From positions 28,648-92,647 of the forward strand of contig JAJIRX010000951.1 in NCBI GenBank assembly GCA_023853785.1: DNA of 64,000 bases. The letters are read 5' to 3'. The stretch comes from Psilocybe azurescens. Taxonomy: Eukaryota > Basidiomycota > Agaricomycetes > Agaricales > Agrocybaceae. This document shows positions 1 through 11,332 of this stretch, one piece after another. The notes under the pieces are model-generated. The model made no database searches. It was not told where the DNA came from and saw nothing but the letters and a program-made list of their open reading frames with translations. The translations under genes were made by a program, and so were the position numbers. The stretch's first letter is position 1; each line of letters opens with the position of its first letter.

Positions 1-16
1 CATACAGATGTTACAC

Positions 17-2052
17 TGTAACATATGATATGATAGAAAGTACAGTTACAGTGCAGCATTTCATATGGGTTCAGTGGTCCCTCTGAACCAGTGAATGTTT
101 CCCTTCCATTTTGGGCAGCCTACAATGTACCATATGATATGGTACAGTAAATCTGCCCAATGGCTCATACCCAGGCATTTTTGCAGGCTGTCCAGCATAC
201 ATTCTGTGGCTCCGGGGTGTCTACAGGAAACTGGTAAAGCCTTAATTTTGCAATGAATTGACAAGCATTGGTGCACACACCATAATAAATTATGAGTGAG
301 CAACCGGGAAAGAACCGGACTTTAAATGCAATTTAAACAAGCCCAGAATCATGCAAATCGGACAGGATTTGAGGGAGATATAATGGTTGTAAATTTCCAA
401 TTTTGTGTATTTGGCCCTGGTCCCGGTGTGACAGTGGGTTCCGACCATCTGGGCCAAGCTGCCCGAGGGCGGATTAGATTAGATACTGTAGATTGCATCA
501 GCAGCTGTGCACGGTTTGTGTGCTAGCGCACTTTTGTAGTGAGAGAACAACACACTTTGCCCCGCGAACGCTATACTGCGTGGCCACTCAACAAGCATCC
601 CGAGCCTTGCCAGACACGAGCTGCTAAGGTAGGCCGGATTGGCCTACTCCACTGGTCCCAGGTGTAAAACACATGAAAAAATCTGGACAAAATTACAATC
701 AAAACGAGCCTAGAAACAGCCAAAACGGACACAATTTGAGTGATATATGTGGGTTGTAAATTTCCAATTTTTTGCTGTATTTAGCCTTGGACTGGAACTG
801 AGACCAGGACCGGGACTAGGACTGGGGACACAGGCTACTGCATAGCACAAAAACAGGCACGGAAATCTGATTCAAACAAACCTATAATCATTAAAAACAG
901 ATAAGTTTTGAGGAGTATACATAGGCCACAACATTGTACTGGACACAGGGATGTAATAAAATTTGGCACAGGTAATGTAGTACAACATAGGCTCTATCAT
1001 TGAAAAATGCTGAGACCAGGCCCAGGAATTGTTGAAATGGGGCAGGAATATGTCCGGAAACATGAATTATCATTGAAAAAGTGAATGCCAGGCCCAGGAA
1101 TTTTTGCAATGAGGCAGGAATATGTCTGGAATAGTGCCGGACATTGTAAACTGGGTCGGAAACATGAATTATTATTGAAAATAGTGCATGCCGGGCCTGG
1201 GAATTTTTGCAATGGGGCGGGAATATGTCCAGAAAAGTGCCGGACATTGTAAACTGGGTCAGAAACATGAATTATTATTGAAAATAGTGCATGCCAGGCC
1301 CGGGAATTTTTGCAATGAGGCGGGAATATGTCCAGAAAAGTGCCGGAAATTGTAAACTGGGTCAGAAACATGAATTATTATTGAGAATAGTGCATGCAAG
1401 GCCCAGGAATGTTTGCAATGAGGCAGGAATATGTCTGGAAACATAAATTATCATTGAAAATAGTGCATGCTGGGCCCAGGAATTTTTGCAATGGGGCGGG
1501 AATATGTCCGGAAAAGTGCCAGACATTGTAAACTGGGTCAGAAACATGAATTATCATTGAGAATAGTGCATGCTGAGCCCAGGAATCTTTGCAATGGGCA
1601 GGAATATGTCCAGAAACATGTATTATTATTGACAAAGTGCAGACCAGGCCCAGGAATTTTTTAAATGGGCTGGATATATGCCTGGACATATGCTGGACAT
1701 GGTAAACTAGGTCAGAAACATGAATTATCATTGAAAAATGCAGACCACACTTGGGAATATGTCCGGATATATATTGGGTATAGCAAACTGGGTCAGAAAT
1801 GTGTATTATTATTGAAAAAATTCAGGCCATGTCTGGGAATTTTTGAAATGGGCTGGAAATATGTCTGAACAGATGACAAACATGGAATTATGAGTTGAGT
1901 AGGCATGGAAATGTACAAAATGGTTTGTAAAATACCCCAGAAACATGGATTATCGTTGACAAAGACTCATACTGAGTGTGGCAAGAGGTTAAATAGCCTG
2001 TAAACATGTCTGATCAGGTCAATATGGACTGAGTCTTGAAACATGTATAACT
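17..2052 (+). repeat. Left arm of the foldback palindrome
   Basis: Positions 17-1456 match the right arm (about 3378-4818) almost base for base. The differences seen are single-base changes in G/C runs, for example the C run near 561-564. Positions 1457-2052 match the inner right arm only approximately and have a different number of subrepeats. Short ORFs in the arm are not genes: the dominant period is 103 bp, not a multiple of three, so frames rotate between copies. Confidence 0.85.
1061..1870 (+). repeat. Tandem ~103/73-bp subrepeats, left arm
   Basis: The motif CATGAATTAT or a close variant recurs at about 1061, 1163, 1266, 1369, 1442, 1545, 1618 and 1719. Spacings are therefore about 102, 103, 103, 73, 103, 73 and 101 bp. 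The 73-bp units lack an internal block of about 30 bp that contains the AAACTGGGTC motif. Later units are more diverged. Confidence 0.85.
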
Positions 2053-2966
2053 GTCTGTAAACTATTCCAGACATACAGATTATGATTCTAAAAAGCAAAA
2101 TGGGGTGGAAGTTCTTGTGCAATTCATTGTAGTATCTGACTGCTATTGCAATTAGTATCAATACCTCATTTTATCTGTGTTAATTAACCTAACTGTAGAC
2201 ATATTGGTCATTTCAGTTCAAGCTGCAAGCTGCAGCTGCTTTTACTTTTTCCCTGGTTATTCCACTCTTTGTATAATTTCTTTCACAAGTTACAAATGGC
2301 AGTAACAATCAGACTGCTACTTGCTTGTTTCTCAATCTGCTCTGTAAGTTTTATGACCAGCATCAGTTTTTGTTTTGAATGCAACCACACTCTTGTTTTC
2401 ATTATATACCAGTATCCAACCAGCAATAATTTTATCAAGTATGCATCCATGTCAATCTGCTTAATAATGTTAACAATCAACGGAAATGTCTGTCAGTTCT
2501 GTTTAGTGCTTGACATGAATTTTAGAATCCATGCAATGGGAAGGCAGGCATGACAACTAAAAAGCAGCACTACACATGCTTTCTCCTCCATGTATGTGCA
2601 TTCACCACCCATACTTGCGGTTCATTCACACAACTCATTTCACTAACTGACACCTTGCCTGGGGAAAGTATAGAAGGAGAAAAATAATGGGCGATAGAAT
2701 AGTATGCACTTGCTAACCAAATTTACACTCTCATGTGCACCTACAATCTGTACCCTTTCAAGCCCTGGCCAGGTGTAGAGATTGTGATAAGACAGAGTAC
2801 AGGGCAGAGCAGTTGAAAGGGGAATGAGTGTACAAAAAGATCATTGGACTGTGTTCTACATTTCAGCACATGGGCTGAGTCTTCTCATTGATTATACATA
2901 TACCAGAACATGATTGTGGAATATTTTCCATGTTTCTGAGCCCAGTCAAAGCAATTTTGCACCAAT
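2053..2966. other. Unique loop of the foldback element
   Basis: AT-rich sequence between the arms. The longest open frame is at 2269-2553 (+), about 94 residues, cysteine- and hydrophobic-rich, with no recognisable domain. An overlapping antisense frame is also open, so coding is doubtful. No transposase, RNA gene or promoter is recognisable. Confidence 0.5.
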
Positions 2967-4818
2967 TATACATGTTTTAAGGCTCAGTCTATATTGACTT
3001 GATCAGACATGTTTACAGGCTATTTAACCTCTTGCCACACCCAGTATGAGTCTTTGTCGATGATAATCCATGTTTCTGGGGTATTTTACAAACTATTTTA
3101 TACATTGCCAAGCCTACTCAACTCATAATTCCATGTTTGGCATCTGTCAGGACATATTTCCACCTCATTTAAAAGATTCCCAGACATGTTCTGAATTGTT
3201 TTCAATAATAATACACATTTCTGACCTAATTCAGCATGTCTAGCACTTGTCTGGACATATTCCTGCCCCATTTCAAAAATTCTTAGGCCTAGTCTGCACT
3301 TTGTCAATGATAATACATGTTTCTGGACATATTTCTGCCCTATTTTAGAAATTTCCGGGCTCAGTATGCACTATTTCCAATGATAATTTATGTTTCCAGA
3401 CATATTCCTGCCTCATTGCAAACATTCCTGGGCCTTGCATGCACTATTCTCAATAATAATTCATGTTTCTGACCCAGTTTACAATTTCCGGCACTTTTCT
3501 GGACATATTCCCGCCTCATTGCAAAAATTCCCGGGCCTGGCATGCACTATTTTCAATAATAATTCATGTTTCTGACCCAGTTTACAATGTCCGGCACTTT
3601 TCTGGACATATTCCCGCCCCATTGCAAAAATTCCCAGGCCCGGCATGCACTATTTTCAATAATAATTCATGTTTCCGACCCAGTTTACAATGTCCGGCAC
3701 TATTCCAGACATATTCCTGCCTCATTGCAAAAATTCCTGGGCCTGGCATTCACTTTTTTCAATGATAATTCATGTTTCCGGACATATTCCTGCCCCATTT
3801 CAACAATTCCTGGGCCTGGTCTCAGCATTTTTCAATGATAGAGCCTATGTTGTACTACATTACCTGTGCCAAATTTTATTACATCCCTGTGTCCAGTACA
3901 ATGTTGTGGCCTATGTATACTCCTCAAAACTTATCTGTTTTTAATGATTATAGGTTTGTTTGAATCAGATTTCCGTGCCTGTTTTTGTGCTATGCAGTAG
4001 CCTGTGTCCCCAGTCCTAGTCCCGGTCCTGGTCTCAGTTCCAGTCCAAGGCTAAATACAGCAAAAAATTGGAAATTTACAACCCACATATATCACTCAAA
4101 TTGTGTCCGTTTTGGCTGTTTCTAGGCTCGTTTTGATTGTAATTTTGTCCAGATTTTTTCATGTGTTTTACACCTGGGACCAGTGGAGTAGGCCAATCCG
4201 GCCTACCTTAGCAGCTCGTGTCTGGCAAGGCTCGGGATGCTTGTTGAGTGGCCACGCAGTATAGCGTTCGCGGGCAAAGTGTGTTGTTCTCTCACTACAA
4301 AAGTGCGCTAGCACACAAACCGTGCACAGCTGCTGATGCAATCTACAGTATCTAATCTAATCCGCCCTCGGGCAGCTTGGCCCAGATGGTCGGAACCCAC
4401 TGTCACACCGGGACCAGGGCCAAATACACAAAATTGGAAATTTACAACCATTATATCTCCCTCAAATCCTGTCCGATTTGCATGATTCTGGGCTTGTTTA
4501 AATTGCATTTAAAGTCCGGTTCTTTCCCGGTTGCTCACTCATAATTTATTATGGTGTGTGCACCAATGCTTGTCAATTCATTGCAAAATTAAGGCTTTAC
4601 CAGTTTCCTGTAGACACCCCCGGAGCCACAGAATGTATGCTGGACAGCCTGCAAAAATGCCTGGGTATGAGCCATTGGGCAGATTTACTGTACCATATCA
4701 TATGGTACATTGTAGGCTGCCCAAAATGGAAGGGAAACATTCACTGGTTCAGAGGGACCACTGAACCCATATGAAATGCTGCACTGTAACTGTACTTTCT
4801 ATCATATCATATGTTACA
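2967..4818 (-). repeat. Right arm of the foldback palindrome
   Basis: Reverse-complement partner of the left arm, about 180 bp shorter because the inner tandem array has fewer or shorter units. The outer end carries the same GC-richer block (about 4150-4420) as the left arm at about 430-660. The arm abuts the truncated zinc-finger reading frame ending near 4825. Confidence 0.85.
3110..3840 (-). repeat. Tandem subrepeats, right arm
   Basis: Inverted counterpart of the left array, again with 103-bp spacing (equivalent points at about 3463, 3566, 3669, 3772). Outer units are near-identical in order and sequence to those in the left arm; units inside about 3378 are diverged. Confidence 0.85.
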
Positions 4819-4824
4819 ATGGTA

Positions 4825-5020
4825 CATATCTAGCTGAAAAGGTGAGTAAATATTTCTCTTTTTTTGGAGGTGGTTTTGCTGTTGCTTGCTGACTATCCTT
4901 GCAGGCCTTAGAGTTGTGGTGTAATTCAAGATTCTTTCTCCTGCCTGTGCCGACTTTGATATCTGCATCGCAATCTGGGCATTGCAGACGACTGGTGGTG
5001 ACAGTAAACTCCTTGTTCAT
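4825..5020 (-). pseudogene. Truncated zinc-finger-type gene fragment
   Basis: The minus-strand frame from 5020 contains CPDCDADIKVGTG, then KNLELHHNSKAC: a C-x2-C...H-x4-C arrangement. Agaricomycetes have many predicted proteins with such a CPxC...KNLxxH...SKxC module, often BED-like and near transposons. The frame is only about 65 residues long and stops where the foldback arm begins, so it looks cut by the insertion. Function is unknown. It could be an N-terminal exon of a longer gene whose remainder lies left of the window. Confidence 0.35.
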
Positions 5021-6559
5021 TGAACTCTTGGATGACCGATTTGATTAAATTTCTTTTGAGATTTATGTAGCTTTTCTGTACTTTTTCTTAGCCATTCTGC
5101 TATTTGTTATCCAAACCAAGGTCTTAGAGAAAAAAATTGGGAGGGGAAGCTGGAAGAGGACCAACACTTTTTGCATAGACAAGAACGACAATATTCTATA
5201 GTAATTATGACGGGTCCGCCCTCAGAACCATCGGAATTGCCTTCAAAGCTGAACACGAAGCTTTCAAAGCTCATCCGCAACGTTCTGCAGCAAAAATAGC
5301 CAAGTCGCAACTTTTTTCGGCACCCGACCGGACCCCACCCCCTTCAACCCTATGTTCGAGATCCACGTTCCGCCACCCCCTTGATGTCTGCTCGGCATGT
5401 TAATTTAAGCGCCTCCGGCTAACCAAGAACACAAGAACGCAGGTCCCGGTCCTATGCTATGACCGTTTGTCTGGCTGATGTGCACTATCTCCCTGCTGTA
5501 TCGGAAGCCTACCTCATGTTTCGCCCAAGTGGAGCAACCTAGCTTCTGGCGTCAATCCATATTCTGTGCATTCATTACTCGAGGTTATGATCACCATGGT
5601 CATCCAGAAGTATGTTAAAATCATGCTTCTTGCAAAGATGGTATAACTATATTCCATGAGGTTGAAACATTTGAATGTCATCATGATTGGTTATCGTACT
5701 CCAATGCGGGAGCTCACAAAGCTTTGCACAGGCTATTATCTTCAGCAGCGTGTAAGTTTAGTAGGCTCTATTCTAGACGAGCGCTCCCCAGAATGATCGA
5801 ACATTACCCAATGAATGTACTATCTACAGGAAACAGATGTATCTCAAGATCAGCACCAACCACCGTATCTCAAGATCAGCACCAACCACCGTATCTCAAG
5901 ATCAGCACCAACCACCCAGCCTCAAGAAGCTTACAACCGCTAACCAAATGTCCCAGTAATAACAACTCAAATCATTCAATGATAACCTACTGAAACATGA
6001 CCTCTTTGACTCGGAGCAATAAAACAAGGTGCTCACCGTCTAACATATGCAGTAGCAGTATGTGCGGATAGAATGTGTCATATCCTCAGAACCTGTGGTG
6101 ACAAATGGCGACGAAGTAAAAATTGAGCGAAGTGATCCCATAGTATCCATGATTCGAATAACGCCATCATCTATTTTAGATCAAGTGTCAGCTCAACCCC
6201 TGACACAGCAGTAACAAATCAATATATTTTCACTAGGGATCCACCAATACTCGAAATAGATTTCAGAGGTCACTCAACCGGTAGTCGCACTCAAATCTGG
6301 CTATGTAGTCTCGAATCCAGATGTTGTGGAATGTCCGAGAAACGCCGTATGTCGACCAATCGTAGAAATCTGATGGTCAGGAAGCCATCATTTTCAATTA
6401 TCGGTCCGATTACAGGCAAGGACCCCAAAAAGACATCTTCTCGACTGCAACAGATATCCCAAATCTATATGGTTCTTGTTATCTGAATTTAGAAATCATT
6501 TCAATACAAAAGGCCAACTTTGGTGAGTCTTTTCCTGGTGTAATCAACGACTTTGCATC
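5021..6559. other. Intergenic; faint minus-strand remnant
   Basis: No intact gene is seen. A minus-strand frame at 5107-5310 contains GGPVIITIEYCRSC, faintly resembling the CxxC start of Rdx/SelW-type thioredoxin-like proteins, but it quickly loses similarity. The rest holds a short minisatellite (separate entry) and otherwise nothing recognisable. Confidence 0.4.
5839..5916 (+). repeat. Three perfect copies of a 26-bp tandem repeat
   Basis: A 26-bp unit beginning GTATCTCAAGATCAG and ending CCAACCACC is repeated three times without mismatch (5839-5864, 5865-5890, 5891-5916). It lies in non-coding sequence. Confidence 0.9.
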
Positions 6560-8545
6560 ATGAGCAGCCCTCTCGATCCAACATTTGGCTTCTGGCTCAT
6601 AGCTCTCTGGATTCAGACCCTGTACGTCCAAAGAAGAATAGAAATTACCTGCAATTTCTCACGCGTACTACTCAGTCTTCAAGGATGCGGTATGCTACAG
6701 GTCTGGCTATACTTTCAATGGTGCAAAAAAGACCACTGGGGAATAAAAACTATGGAAAGTTGTTTACTATTTCAAATGACCCGATCTAACCAAAGAGTTC
6801 TCGGAACGAACAGGTTATCGCACTACTGTAGGTGGTTCACACTCCGAATGAATGGATGTAAACAGTGCTTATACGTGCTTTAGTGTCATAGAAACCTTTC
6901 AAATTGTGTTGTTTTTCCAGGTCACCTACTCCTACCTTATCGACGGGTTTGGGGATGTTAACGGTCTTCAGCTGCTTTCTTGGTAAGCCAATTTCTTATA
7001 TTTTTGTCTCTCAGGACCTAACCTTTTCATCTTATTTTCTAGGCAGGACTCGGTAGGCTCCTCATCGCCCCAAAGCCTCCATTCCGCTACTGATATTGAT
7101 GCCGCACCTAGTACCAGCTGCTTGGCACGGTACAACTCTTTTCCTGTCCGCACTAAGAATTAAACTAAAGATTTGTGGTTTCAGTTCCTCTCTGCATTTA
7201 TTGTTCAAATGTAGGTTGCATATTTTCTTTAGACTTTATCTCCGATGAACCGACGGATCTAGGTATTTCGGATACTGTATCTACGTCTGTAAGATATCAT
7301 TCTTACATCCCCTGGTCCTCCTCAAGCATCTAACCATTTGTGCTGTCTAGTGGATGGGAGGAGTAAGATCATCCCTGCAATTATTGTAGGTTCCAAGTCA
7401 TTACTTGGTGGATCAAACTCTAATAAAGTTCCAGGTCGCGCTGGCATTAGCACAGATTGGTTTGTCACAGCGTCGCTGGATCTGAGAGTCGGAATTAATG
7501 ACATTTGTGAATGATTACTTTAGGTTGTGGATCAGGTAAGTAGCTACTTTATGCATCGCAGTCTCGCCAGTGCCAAAATATCTGTTTGGCTTCTTGCTTC
7601 TAAGCCCAGGTTGTCGTCACGTTTGTAAATCTTTCAATATATAGCTTCCGGAGAATCTTACCAGTTGATCCCAATTCACTCAGCCTTCGCCTTGACAGAT
7701 TTGCGCAATTGGATGACAAGAAAATAAAGGTGATCACATCTTGTTCAAGAAGTAGCATGAATTGATGATTTTCGTTTAGCTCGTGTCGTCCTTGCAACCT
7801 GCTTTCACTCTGATCTGCGATATTTTAATTACTGCGTCGCTGGTGAGTAGTCTGGCTAAGCGAAAGGGCAGCGTCAAGCTGTAGGTTAATTTCGCAGCCC
7901 GTGACAAAGGTCTTTACTGACTTCTCCCCGTTAAAAGGACTAATAGCATTCTGACTACCCTTATGATCAATGCCGTTAACCGTGGGGTACTTACGGCAGT
8001 GTGTGCTTTATTAGTTTTAGTTCTTGTGAGTCCCGCCTATTATTTGTAATTTCAAGTTCTTGATCAGGACCCACCTTGTCAATCTAGTTCCTTGCGCTCC
8101 CGGGGACATTCTACTTCTTTATCGGCGTTGAGCTTAGTGGAAAATGTTGGTAGTTTTATGTCCCTCAGCATTCCAGAAGTTGAAATAATTGACATCTACA
8201 GTATATATGAACAGCGCATTGGCAACGTATGGTTCCCTTTGAACGCGTGTCTTCACTCAATTCACATTTAAATAGGCTCAATTCACGCCAACACATCGTA
8301 AATAAGGCCCACATAGTAGAAAGCACGATAAACTGGAATTCCATTCCTATGGATGGAGTCACCTCAAATGGAATTGGTACCGTAAATGCAGTTGCTGGGG
8401 AAGGCCATGTTTGCATCCTTGTTAACAAGCAAACCACTAACGACAGCGAATTGGTAATTATTTCCTTTTACTATGCTTTTTCCATTCTTATCATCACCTT
8501 CAGCCCGATTACAAGACTCCGGCATTTGCCAGTAGAGTGGTCTAG
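6560..8545 (+). CDS. DUF6534 membrane protein, copy 1
   Basis: Spliced multi-exon gene. Exon 1 (6560-6621) encodes MSSPLDPTFGFWLIALWIQ; exon 2 from 6676 continues LLQGCGMLQVWLYFQW. Later exons give IETFQIVLFFQVTYSYLIDG, WQDS, an 18-nt microexon (YQLLGT) and FLSAFIVQ. The C-terminal exon carries LNSRQHIVNKAHIVESTINW and NSIPMDGV, the tail region of DUF6534 proteins, a large Agaricomycete family of about seven-span membrane proteins of unknown function. After NDSEL an intron (8454 to about 8503) joins to PDYKTPAFASRVV and stop TAG at 8543-8545. It is the convergent partner of the 9366-11332 gene, with matching exon layout. Middle exons (7220-8150) are approximate and one could be broken; family assignment is firm. 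Confidence 0.75.
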
Positions 8546-9365
8546 AATTCATAACGAAAATCCGCTCTTGCGGTCATTTATCATACTTGTAGGCCTTTTG
8601 GGATGAATATTGTCACCATAGCGATAGTATTGACTTTGTGCTCAAAATTTGACCTTGCAGCTTAACAATGTGGTATATGAAGTACTCAGCTGCAGCTTGC
8701 TCAATAATACAAACACTCACTCGACGCCATGACAAACTGACTGCGATAATGTAGAATAGCCGATGTCGTGGATGTTATGGTCGTGTACGCTGTTGTCGTA
8801 TCTATGTTCAGACGGGCCATTTTACGTATTTATCAGACTTCCTGTCTCGTTAATGCTTTTCTGCTTTGCGGTCGTCTTGATGCCAGAGTGAGCGGCCGCT
8901 TTCATGTAATAATCCTACAGTCGCTGTGGAGTATGCCCGTGCGTTTCGCAGGCGAACCGGCAGATATTATCACCCAGGAAGTTTGGAGCGTTCATCCAAG
9001 AGTATCGACTTGAGACTAGAGATCAAAAGATCAATCACAACATGCGTCTGCCCCAGCTGTCGAGCTCAACTCAAAACGATCATTCCATTTTAGGCATCTT
9101 GGTCAGGTGACCTTCGTCCAAAGTCGAGAGGCTAGACTTGTCCGATTATTGAACGAAGTACTTAGTACTCATTACTCCAGCTGTATACCAAGCTGCTTAT
9201 GCTCACACCCTTGGGCCGCATTGCATTCACTCCTCATTTTTGTTATCACTACGCATTCGCTACTATGATGGTGATACATAGAATCGTTCTAATGTTACGA
9301 GTGAAAAGAAGACAATGAACATGTCGTCGTAGCCAGCACAGATATTCTCTGCAACAATGAATTTT
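8546..9365. other. Spacer between convergent DUF6534 genes
   Basis: Shared 3'-side region between two converging genes. Short open frames occur on both strands but none shows recognisable protein features. Any terminators would lie here, but no distinct signal can be picked out. Confidence 0.5.
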
Positions 9366-11332
9366 CTAAAGCATGCCATCCATGAAGTTTGAGGTCTTGT
9401 AATCGTTCTGTAGGTAGCGATTAGAATGGAAAAGGTATGCATATAGATACGCACAAATTCACTGTCATTGCCGGATTGCTTGGTAACAATAACGCGAACA
9501 CGGCTTTCTTCGCCCACTGCTGTTGAGCCTCCAGTGTTCGAAATCCCACCCATGGGAATAGAGTTCCAGTCCGTGTGGTCGCTTGTATAAGCGGCCTTCC
9601 TTGCTATGTGTTGGCGTGAATTGAGTCTATTGAAACACATTTGTGTTCATTAGTTTATCAAAACGGACGAGATCACAGACAGCCATACGTTGCCAATGCA
9701 CTGTTCATGTATACTGGAGACGTGCGGTGATTCAATTCGTGTATAATGGTATGAGATGTAAAATGACCAACATTTTCCACTCATCTGGAGGCCTATGAAG
9801 AAGTAAAATGTCCCCGGGCGGGCAAGGAACTACATTGTGAAATAGGCGATCAGAGAATTACTGCAAATAACAGGCGGGACGCACAAGAATTAAATTTAAC
9901 AGCGCACACACCGCGGTCAGTACACCGCGGTTTACGGCATTGATCATGAGGGTGGAAAGCATAGTGTTCGTACTTCATCGAAACATGTAAGTACAGAGCC
10001 TTGTCAGATTAGAAGCTGAAATCAATATACTTCTTGACAGCACCCTTGTGCTTAGCCAGACTAGTCACGAGCGATATTGTTATCACAGTGTCGCAGAGAA
10101 AGGCAGAGGCAGCTTCCAAAGTTGTTATGGCCTATAAGAAAAGTTATCAATGTGTGTTGACTCTGAAGTAAGGTATATTGACCTTGGTGCTACTCAGTTG
10201 CGCAAACGAAGTAAGGCGGAGGCTGCGGCAGAATTCAAATATCTATTAGCAAGCTTCTATGGTAACACCGTGAAGGCCTACATACGTGAGGATAGTTTGG
10301 GCTAGAGGCAAGCAGTCAATCAATACTCTTGGCATCAGAAAGACGCAATACGCAAAGTAATACACACCGAGTCCAGAACCTACCATTCAGAATATGTCAG
10401 ATAAATGCGACTCATAGACCGCAAGAACATAGTTACGAACCAATTTGCGTTAAAGCCAGCACGGCCTTCAATACTGTTAAAATATGATCCTGTGGGTAGT
10501 GATCTGTAGCTTACGATAATTCCAGCGATGATCTTATTCTTCTTATCCACTAGATCACACGAACGTCAGAGTTCGGACGACGATGGAGGAACAACAGCTT
10601 ACAAATGTAAATACAGTACCCAAAATATCTGGATCAGTCGGTTTAATAGAGACACAAACGACTCAAGGAAGAACCCACAACCCACATTTGCACAGTAAAA
10701 GCAGAGAGATACTGCATCCCCCAAACCATAAGTCTCGACCTGGCAAAAGACGAAGAAACCTACCGTGGCAAACAGCTGGGCCTAAGTAGGACATCAGTAT
10801 CAGTGGCCTAATACAGGCACATGGGGGATGGGGAACCTACCGAGTCCTGCCTATCGGATGCGACGCAATGATTATGCTTGTATAAATGGCATGAGAGAAA
10901 TAAGCTTGCCAGTGGATTACAAGGAGGCCAGGAGCATTCCCAAAACCATCGATGAGGTAGAAGTAGGTGATTTGAAAAAGACTATGATTTGAAAAGTTTC
11001 TATGGCCCTGAAATCCGTATCAGCAGTGTGTACGACCATCGATCCCAGGCATATACCTACAGCAATGCGAGAACCTGTATTTTCATGAACCGTCCCATCA
11101 GATTAGGTTATTTGAAAACAATGGGTAACTTTCCATAGATCTGATTCCCCAGTGATCACTTTTGTACCAATGGAAATACAGCCAGACCTGTAGCATACCG
11201 CACCCTTGAAGGCTAAGTAATAGGTATGATAAATGGTAACGAGCAGCTTGGTAGAATCTTTCGGACGTACAGGGTCTGAATCCAGAGCGCTATGAGCCAA
11301 AAGCCATACGTTGGATCGAGAGGGCTGCTCAT
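9366..11332 (-). CDS. DUF6534 membrane protein, copy 2
   Basis: Inverted paralogue of the 6560-8545 gene. The start at 11332 gives MSSPLDPTYGFWLIALWIQ, nearly identical to copy 1. Downstream exons encode IETFQIIVFF, YFYLIDGFGN, WQDS, an 18-nt microexon (AQLFAT) and YLSAFTVQ. The last exons give LNSRQHIARKAAYTSDHTDW, NSIPMGGI and, after an intron at the same place as in copy 1, NDYKTSNFMDGML with stop at 9366-9368. Length and splice pattern match the family. The two copies meet tail to tail, which points to local inverted duplication. Function unknown; expected in a membrane. Exon limits at 9900-10500 are approximate. Confidence 0.75.

Larger units (their letters stand above)
17..4818. mobile_element. 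Foldback-like element with giant inverted arms
   Basis: The sequence from about 17 reads inward as the reverse complement of the sequence ending at about 4818, giving a 4.8-kb interrupted palindrome. Each arm has a unique outer part of about 1 kb, then tandem subrepeats, then a short inner part; a 914-bp loop separates the arms. This architecture (very long TIRs containing tandem subrepeats) is that of foldback elements such as Drosophila FB. No transposase is visible in arms or loop, so it would be non-autonomous. Only 16 bases of left flank lie in the window, so no target-site duplication can be confirmed. Palindrome and repeats are directly visible; calling it a foldback transposon is inference. 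Confidence 0.75.

Noticed and set aside
891..1731. Several overlapping 60-125 codon minus-strand ORFs with repeated MFLTQFT / GHIPA-type sequences
   Set aside because: They arise from 103-bp tandem repeats that are not a multiple of three, mirrored in the right arm. They are repeat artefacts, not a repeat-protein gene.
1061..3840. Tandem repeats considered as a CRISPR array
   Set aside because: Units are 103/73 bp without distinct spacers, arranged as an inverted pair, in a eukaryotic context with no cas-like genes.
17..4818. Palindrome considered as a pure long-read chimera artefact
   Set aside because: Inner arms differ in sequence and repeat number and a unique loop is present, which a simple hairpin-read artefact would not give. 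Not fully excluded for the outer arms.
5107..5310. Possible Rdx/SelW-type gene (ITIEYCRSC)
   Set aside because: Only about ten residues resemble the family; the following sequence does not continue and no exon structure could be built.
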